A stretch of 64,000 nucleotides of DNA. Source: Amborella trichopoda. Taxonomy: Eukaryota; Streptophyta; Magnoliopsida; Amborellales; Amborellaceae. Below the pieces are notes generated by a model that worked only from the letters and a program-made list of their open reading frames with translations, ran no database searches and was not told the DNA's origin. Every line of letters begins with the position of its first letter. Within the stretch, counting starts at the first letter, position 1. The DNA is taken from contig NW_006497083.1 of the NCBI RefSeq assembly GCF_000471905.2, positions 2,583,185 to 2,647,184 of the forward strand, read 5' to 3'. This document shows, one piece after another, positions 57,201 through 64,000 of this stretch. Made by a program: the position numbers and the translations under genes.

Positions 57201-60200
57201 GTCTGCAGATATATAACGTATGTTATTCATATTATTATTATTATTTTGTTTTTTTGAATTGCTAATGGTGGGAAGGGAGCCTAGGATGTTATGTTGAGGC
57301 ACCTGCACCCCTAGCCACCGATGCCTTGACCCCATTCCCAATAATATTCCTAGGATTTTAGTTTTTACATTGTCCTTGATATTTATATCATTTTATATTC
57401 TCAAGTATCATGTGAGTATCTGGTTGGATTTTTAGCATAAACATCTTTATATCTTAGCACATGAGCTTAGTTGAACATTTCATTTTATTAGGTGTGTGAG
57501 GCGGGTTGGAGAAAAAAATTGAGTGTTTGTCCACTCTTTTTGTATAAAATCTTCAAGTTTCCGCTTTTATGTAATTATTTTGCACTTTTAAGAAAAAGGA
57601 TGGAGATCTCTGCGTGATTGGATTTTTTTTGCATATTCTTTTTCATCATTAACTTACTTCCTTTGATCAAAGAAGGAGATTTAAATTTGTATTTTATTTA
57701 AAGAATTTGGTTCTTCCAAAAGATGGCTCTTAAGATCAAAATGTGCAACTACAAAAGTCGATTTGGAAACTTCCCTCTTGTCCAAATAATCAGCCTCCTC
57801 ATTGGCCTCCATCCAAATATATCTGAATGAGGCCTTGAAATTGCTAGTAATTTTGTAAATTTCCTCGAAAATATCTGAAGGTAGTCTGACCTTCTACTAA
57901 CCCGGTGTTTACATTCTCAGAGCATTTTTCTACTTTAATCAAGTCCCAATTCTGTTAGAGTATCGAAGACCACACAGCAGCGATTTTCCTTCTGCCTCGC
58001 TTGAATTACAGATGGTTAATGGCCTCAAGATGCCAATGAACTCTCTCATCAAGATATAGTCTAGTTCATCCCTCCCTTGTAGGAATACATGTAGCTTGTC
58101 TGGAGGGACGAGGCAAGTAGACACGCGCATTGGCCTGCCACTGATTTTAAAATAATGCAATAGTACGTATGTCCCCAAAATTGCTCGTGCAACCTTGTCC
58201 AAGATATATTTGTGTCTTATCTATTAGCCAATGTATTGAGTGTTGTTGTGAGTTCAAGACTCTACCACTACTTTCCACCCATATGGCCCATAGAATGGCA
58301 AGTAGGTTAAGTCTCCAATAAATCAATCCCTCTTTTTCAAAAGTGGAGTGTACCAACGTGAAAATAAATGTTTAATAGTTTCGGGTATGACCCAGTGGAT
58401 ATCAAATAGATTTGAAACATGAGAGTCCAGATTGTGGAGGCAATATTATGATGTAAGAGCAAGTGCTATACCAACTTAAAGTAACTTATACATGAAATGG
58501 ATGTGTCGGGAGAATCATATCTTCTTCCTTAAATGATTTGATGGTCAGTGGCTTATCTAGGGGTAGCCTTCCAAAAACCTAGGTTTTGAGTGGGGCTGGG
58601 ATATTTTAAACCTTCTGAGCAGTAGTGTCTTGAGAGTTATACCTCGTCAGTACTTAGTACTCTATAAAATGATTTGGCCGAGAATTTTCCTTTGGTTTCA
58701 GATGTCCATAGCAGTTGTTTCTGTCTCATGGTTTATAGAAGAACGACTGAAGCTTGCTAAGGAGCTTGGTGAGGCTTTCAATTTCTTTGTCCTGTAGTGG
58801 CCTTCTTAATCTTATATTCTACATAGGCTGATTTCCAGTCCTCTCTACAATTTGGGTGACTCTTACCTCTGGATCTGTAGTCAATCCAATAGGTAAGCTT
58901 TGCCAGTCTAGCATGTCTCACCAGTCTGCCATTTGGGTGACTCTTTCGAGAATTTTATTTTGTCCCTCTTCCAAACCTGCATTCTCATGTTCATGATAAA
59001 GATAATTCTCACTTGATTAACTCCCCTCTAGGCTCCTGATACAGCATTGGTGTGTCTAGCATGTCTCACCAGTCTCCAAAATCGTCTACCCTGCACTAGC
59101 ATGCCATCACATATTTCCACAGGTGTTAGCCTAGCTCACTAAACTTCCAGCACCATTTACCTTTTAGGCTTGATTTTGTCTCTCTCGAGTGCCCAGGCCA
59201 TCTTTAGGTTTTGGCTTGCAACCATGATTCCAATTCATAAAATGAGACTTATTTTATCAGATGAACCATACTTTAGGAAATTCCCCATAAGTTTCTCCAA
59301 ATGGTTAACAATTGATCTAGGCATGGGACATTATCAAAAAAAAAAAAAAGAGGGACATAAGATCTATGGGTAGATTTGCTAAAGCTGATTTGATCAAAGT
59401 TATACTTCTGCCAATGGACAGAAAATGTGATTTCCAAGAATCTGGTGCCCTATCAAACCTTTGTACAACTCTATCCCAAGTAGCTTTATAAGGCTTAGAG
59501 AACACCGGGGTAGTCCGAGGTATTAGCTTGGATGACTATCCATTCCACAACCAACCTTAGCTAAAAGTAACAATTCCTCATCATGGACCAGTCACTCCCA
59601 TAATTTTTTAGTCTTTCGGATGCTGACTAGCATGCCATGTACAACTTCAAAGCACTGACCCCAAGGTTGGTGATCTTCACATGAGTCAGACTGCAGAAAA
59701 TCAAAGTATCATCTGAGTATTGCAAATGACTTATAGAGTCATTAGGTGATGTTTGAAGGCCAGTTAGAAGACCTGCTTGAAACACACCATGAAGAATCGT
59801 CCCAAAAGCATCTGCAATAATTATGAATAATGAGGGGGACAGAGGATCCCCATTGCTTTAACCTCTCGAGCTAGAGAAGAACACCATTGGAAGCCACTAT
59901 GCAACGACCTTATATCCAACTCCTCCATTGCTGACCAAAACCCATAAGGCCCATAACGTAGTCCAATAACTCCTAGTCTACATGTTTGTTGGCCTTTCTA
60001 AGGTCCAACTTGCAAATAACTCCCGGTAGTTTTTGTGTCTTGAATGGACACATACATTAGCAACAAGCGGTCCATGGAGTATTTGTCTGCCCTTCTGATT
60101 GATGTTGTGAGATAAATTGAGTTCATTTTTTAATCATTGATACGTGTGTGTCTGTATGGATGCGTTTTATAAGAGGCGTCAACCTTAAAAAATCAAAGTA

Positions 60201-62440
60201 AGGCCCACCTGTACCAAAAGATCCAATTCCGGCAGTAGAAAGTCCTAATATATTTTCACCGCTATTTATGAAATTCAAAGATCTAAAGATGGTGCAAATT
60301 GAGCAGAAATATAAACACTTGAAAATTTTGAAAATGGACGGTGTAGATAATGTGCTAGAAGACGTGTTACTTTTAGGACTTGAAATCCCTTTTTTTTTTT
60401 TTTCTTTTTTTTCATATTCATGCCTCTTGCGGTTGAGATAATCAACCAGATGATTTTTCATCATCTAACAACCTTTCTGGGTGGGCTTTTGAGGGGTGCC
60501 TAGATCCTTTGAAAATGAATTGTTAAATATTTTGATTTCTTACATCAGTGAATAAGTTATGAAATGGCCTGAAAAGTTTGGGTTTCTTACATCCTATTTA
60601 AATGAACACATGTTTTGATGTTTTATGAAGAATAACATGCCTATTTGTATAATTGGTTCATTTTATGACATTACTTTGATGGTTGCCCATATTGGATGCC
60701 CTCTTGTAATGTTTCTTTATTCTTTGTTTATCTTCACTTTTGTGAAAAGTAAGAGAATTTACCCTGCTTATGTGTTCGCTTATTAAAAGGTTCAATTGAA
60801 GCATATGTTTTCTGGGAAATCATACTAGAATGAGGTTTTTATGTTCAGCATGCTTTAAAAATGTGTGGATTTTTTTTTTGAAAATGTGTGAAAATTGAAA
60901 ACATTTATTTCATTTCCTCAAAATACTTAATTCTATTCCATAGTAATTTCAGAGTATGACGATGTGTTAGATTTTATTCACAAACTACTACTACTTGACA
61001 CGTTAATTTCAAAAGTACTTACATCCAAAACTACCCTTATTCAAATTAGCCTTATTTAAACCTACCCTTTTCATTCAAGTTTAACAATTCTTGCTAATGC
61101 ATTATAAAATTTTTAACAGGTGACAGGCAAGTGCTTTTTGCTGACAACATCTTGAAGTTCACAGGATCAGGAAAAATTAAGCGCCGGATGTTATTGATTA
61201 CCGATCTTGCTATCTATATTTTGGACCTGGATGCTTCTCTCCTTAAAAGACGAGTGGTTCTTACAGCGATTGAGAATTTATGCTTGAGTGAGCTTAGTGA
61301 CAATTTTCTGGCGATTATAATACCTAGCGAGTATGACTGTCTTTTGGCTAGTACACGTAAAACAGAGATTGTCACAGTGCTTGTAGAAGCTACCAAGAAC
61401 AAGTCTGACTATGGAATTGAAGTTGTCTTCTCCAACAGGTAAAGTCATGGCTCAACCCTAAGTTTCATCATTGTAGACCACTTTGCCAAAATTGCAAAAA
61501 TGTTTCTGCTTTTGAATGGAGTATGCTGCTGAACCACAGAAAATTACTAGCTACAAGAATCTGATGAGGTGGATACTTCTTTTGAAGCTCTAAAGGGGTA
61601 AAAATTGCTTACTTCACAAAAAAAAATAAAAAAAAATGGTAAGCATTCTTTGATATGTTACAGCTAGATTATTTTTTCTTTTTCCTATGAAATAAGAAAG
61701 CAATGGTCCGCTTGAAGTTTTCAAAATTTTGTCCATCATATACTTTAAATGTTCTATCAGTATATGTGACAAGGGTAGAGCAACTTGATTCTTCTGTTGA
61801 CAGCTACATCCCACATTTGAATTCCATGCCGCCCACTGAAAAAGGAAAAAAAAGGGGCAAAAATGGGTGGGGCATCTCTCAGCCTTGACACGAAAAAAAT
61901 TTATTAATTAGAACTTCACTTATATTAGAACTGTTGTCCAGGTGAATCAATGGCTGTTTTGTTAAGGGTAAAAATTTATTTGACATGAAAGAGTATTGAC
62001 TACTGTTTCAATCTGCACAGTATGTTGGTTATTCCCTACAAATCAAGGATATTATTTATCTTTCATAAGAACAAATTTATCCCAGTCTATTAACTGAAAA
62101 GGCTAATCCCCCTTCCATCAAATTAAGAAGTTTCGTCATACTATGTTGCCTATTGATATGAAACAAATATTAAGGAAATAGAGCTGATGAGGGCCTATCA
62201 TGCAGGTTTGAGTACTATGCTGCAGCCGATAACATCAAAGAAGTTCAATTCGAGGAAGTTGATGGTTTGTGATGCTTTTCAATTTGATAGCCAAGTTCCA
62301 TTTGCTGTTTCTAGACATTGTAGATGTCGATTGTCGTTTTCTGCATTTGGTTAGCACTTTTGTGGGTTCTCAAACCTTAATACTTCTGAATGAATGCAGG
62401 AGGAGTTAGGACAAGGATTGCGAAGAAGTCTGCGAGTTAG
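54210..62440 (+). CDS. Stand-alone myosin-I tail homology (TH1) domain protein
   Basis: Four exons (54210-54501, 61120-61438, 62206-62264, 62400-62440) with GT-AG introns join in frame to 236 codons. The N-terminus (1-60) is low complexity with seven prolines at 31-37. A basic stretch KVRRR (66-70) starts the TH1 domain (about 66-205): RTSLHREYKGDYLNV, VLFADNILKF, IKRRMLLITDLAIYIL, LCLSELSDNF and STRKTEIVTVL all match the TH1 pattern of class I myosin tails, which bind acidic phospholipids. No motor, IQ or SH3 domain is present. The tail FEYYAAADNIKEVQFEEVDG and a basic C-terminus finish the protein. This ATG was chosen because it opens the frame reaching the domain; an ATG four bases upstream is in another frame. 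A membrane-lipid adaptor role is inferred. All junctions are clean, so the gene looks intact. Confidence 0.9.
54567..57689. other. First intron of the TH1 gene, nothing recognised
   Basis: T-rich intron sequence from the 5' splice site at 54502 onward. Open frames such as 54838-55059 and 56724-56951 (minus) show no family motif. Confidence 0.5.
57690..60115 (-). mobile_element. 5'-truncated L1 LINE relic in TH1 intron 1
   Basis: On the minus strand are remnants of RT (LDLRKANKH near 60000, MGFGQQWRSWI near 59940, then LQYSDDTLIFC near 59720, with Ser in the YADD box), the VVQRFDRAPDSWKSHFLSIG block (59505-59317), a zf-RVT segment (LLAILWAIWVESSGRV, about 58300) and an RNase H end (IWMEANEEADYLDKRE, about 57790). 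Stops and shifts are frequent. It lies antisense to the host gene. Confidence 0.8.
60150..60480 (-). repeat. Repeat family C, copy 4
   Basis: The reverse complement reads GATTTCAAGTCC and CACCGTCCATTTTCAAAATT, as in the copies at 1310, 10130 and 23185. It abuts the 5' edge of the L1 relic. Confidence 0.6.
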
Positions 62441-62740
62441 CAACAAAAGCAGCGGCCCTTCTCTATGCCATGAATTAGGTTTTTCTGGTTCTTTGGCAGT
62501 CTGTAAATTATTATCAATATTCCATGTAGCATAACCTTAACATTGGTTTCTTATCTGATAACCTCACTTGCTTTTGTAATCCATTTATCAGGATAAAAAG
62601 ATTCTGTGTTTTGTGAAAACAAAGTACATGATACCCTTTCTATATCCTATAAAAGCAAAACATAGCTTGTATCTTGATAAAGAATGATAACTTTGCAAAT
62701 GTTGATAAGAAATCCATAAAAGAATTGGTTTTGAGTGGGA
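62441..62740 (+). other. Probable 3' UTR of the TH1 gene
   Basis: T-rich sequence after the stop at 62438-62440, including GATAAAAAG and TAAAAGCAAA; no canonical poly(A) signal was identified with confidence. Confidence 0.35.
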
Positions 62741-63062
62741 AACCTTAAATGGTAAGTGAACTTCTAACCATTTGATCTTGATCTAATGGTTTAAAGTATT
62801 TTATTTTTAATCTTTTTCAAGCAACTATATTGACGTCTTATTTTAGGCATGCCATCCACTCAGAAGGGTACAAGAAAAGAGAAATATAAAAAAAATATTT
62901 TCGATAAAATAAAATGACCAAATCACCTTTGAAAAAGGTTTAGGGGTAATTTGGTTATTCTATTTTGTCAGAAATATCATTTTTCTTTTTTAGGTGCACC
63001 CCTATGAGGGGATAATGAACCTCAAGTTTGAGTATATCTCTCTATCTTTAAGGGTTGTGAAG
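62740..63062. repeat. MITE-like repeat with the shared palindromic core
   Basis: It contains CGATAAAATAAAATGACC, TCACCTTTGAAAAAGG and GGTAATTTGGTTATTC, the same core as the family A and foldback elements, plus GGTGCACCCCTATGAGGG. The ends are poorly paired. It is followed by an (AT)n run (63075-63103). Confidence 0.6.
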
Positions 63063-64000
63063 TTTAGATGATCCTATATATATATATATATATATATATA
63101 TAGGAAGTTACTACAAAACACCTATAGGCAAAAATGAACACTGTCTGGTATGGCTTCTTTGATGAGTTTCCATATCATGAATTTATACTATCCTATGACA
63201 TGAGGAGCAAGGGATGGGAGGCAATTGATACTCCATGTACATTATCCCGCCTTGTTTTGTCCACTCGGAGAGTGGAATGACATGGTTTCTTATACAATGG
63301 TGGACGAAAAGGACTTTCATGCCGTAATTTGGGTGACAGGAAGCAATGGGTGGAGGCCATGAGAGCAGATATAAATGTACCATCCGTTTATGGAGTAGTG
63401 CCAAGTCTCTTTTCGTGGTCTGTTTTGCTAGGGGAGATTCTCATTTTGCATGATGGCCATGAATTCGCCGCATTTAATATGAAAAGCCCCAAAATAAAGA
63501 GGTATCATTACCTCAACTCAGGGTTTATTTTAGAAAGGAAACATCTGGTTGGAAAACATTGGAATCCAACCTTAATCAGTTGAAAATATGAAAAAAAAAA
63601 CCCACCATTTTCAATTCACATGGCATTTGGCTACTTTGAAGTAACGTGGTTTGTTTTGTTTTTATAATGCTATTTTTTGATATCTTGTTCTTCTTGCTCT
63701 ATGGTTTTTGGATCACAAGGGGAAAACTTATGTGGGCCTCGAAATTTATTGTTCCCCTACTTTCCAAAATTAGTCAGTAAGACGTTGAATTGGATGTTCG
63801 TTGAAAATTTTAACATTATTGTAGATTTGAATTTAGATGGTCTGATAATCTTCATTGTTCGATAAATTTGATATTGTGATGGTATAAGTTTTCTCTTTCT
63901 TGTAATTTTCATTTTCTTTTTTTGCTTGCTTGCATATGTTTGTGACTAGTTACAGAAAAAAAATATTGTATGCTTCAATTTATTGATGACATACCTTTTC
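63063..64000. other. Intergenic DNA, no gene recognised
   Basis: After an (AT)n run, TAGGAAGTTACTACAAAAC and GGCAAAAATGAACA (63103-63142) match the end of the foldback element at 14008, so one arm of such an element may start here. Open frames at 63329-63583 and 63183-63404 (minus) show no known domain. Confidence 0.45.

Noticed and set aside
63329-63583. 84-codon frame containing RKQWVEAMRAD
   Set aside because: No recognised family, no flanking exon structure; the competing minus-strand frame is equally long.

Overview
This window is nuclear DNA from a flowering plant, probably a woody or early-diverging dicot. The evidence is spliced genes with GT-AG introns, a plant-unique Rab5 (RABF1/ARA6), Ty1/copia and Ty3/gypsy LTR elements, L1 and RTE LINEs, MITEs, an endogenous caulimovirid relic and a possible mitochondrial insert. 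It is gene-poor. Two host genes can be reconstructed in full; most of the rest is nested, decayed mobile DNA.

Layout. 1-1681: AT-rich intergenic DNA. 1682-6854: Ty1/copia element, with a 3' LTR that ends where an RTE LINE (6855-9530, minus) begins. 9532-10720: endogenous caulimovirid pol relic carrying a repeat insertion. 11495-22363 (minus): RABF1/ARA6-type GTPase, 8 exons, 200 residues. Its large intron holds an assembly gap, a foldback element and a 5S-rRNA-like fragment. 22516-24560: RABF1 promoter, a 9-bp-TSD MITE, a second repeat and an organelle-like block.

25947-48332 is one L1 LINE (minus strand, 10-bp TSD) split in two by a 15.9-kb LTR retrotransposon (31978-47887). That element has LTRs of about 4.73 kb, a near-perfect 5-bp TSD, a tRNA-Arg-like PBS, gag remnants and no recognisable polymerase. 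It looks like a non-autonomous Tat/Ogre-type element. A Tourist-like MITE (31125-31366, TSD TAA) also sits in the LINE. The element is full of tandem repeats. The most striking is an array of about ten small palindromic units in each LTR whose arms change together.

48675-53760: a cluster of long-TIR MITEs and a 412-bp tandem duplication. 54210-62440 (plus): a four-exon gene for a 236-residue stand-alone myosin-I TH1-domain protein, whose 6.6-kb first intron holds an L1 relic. The last 1.5 kb has repeat DNA only.

The two host genes plausibly share a membrane-trafficking theme: RABF1 acts on endosomes, and TH1 domains bind acidic phospholipids. There is no sign that they are functionally linked. 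I found no new gene system. The LTR hairpin array and the nested giant element are the least ordinary features.
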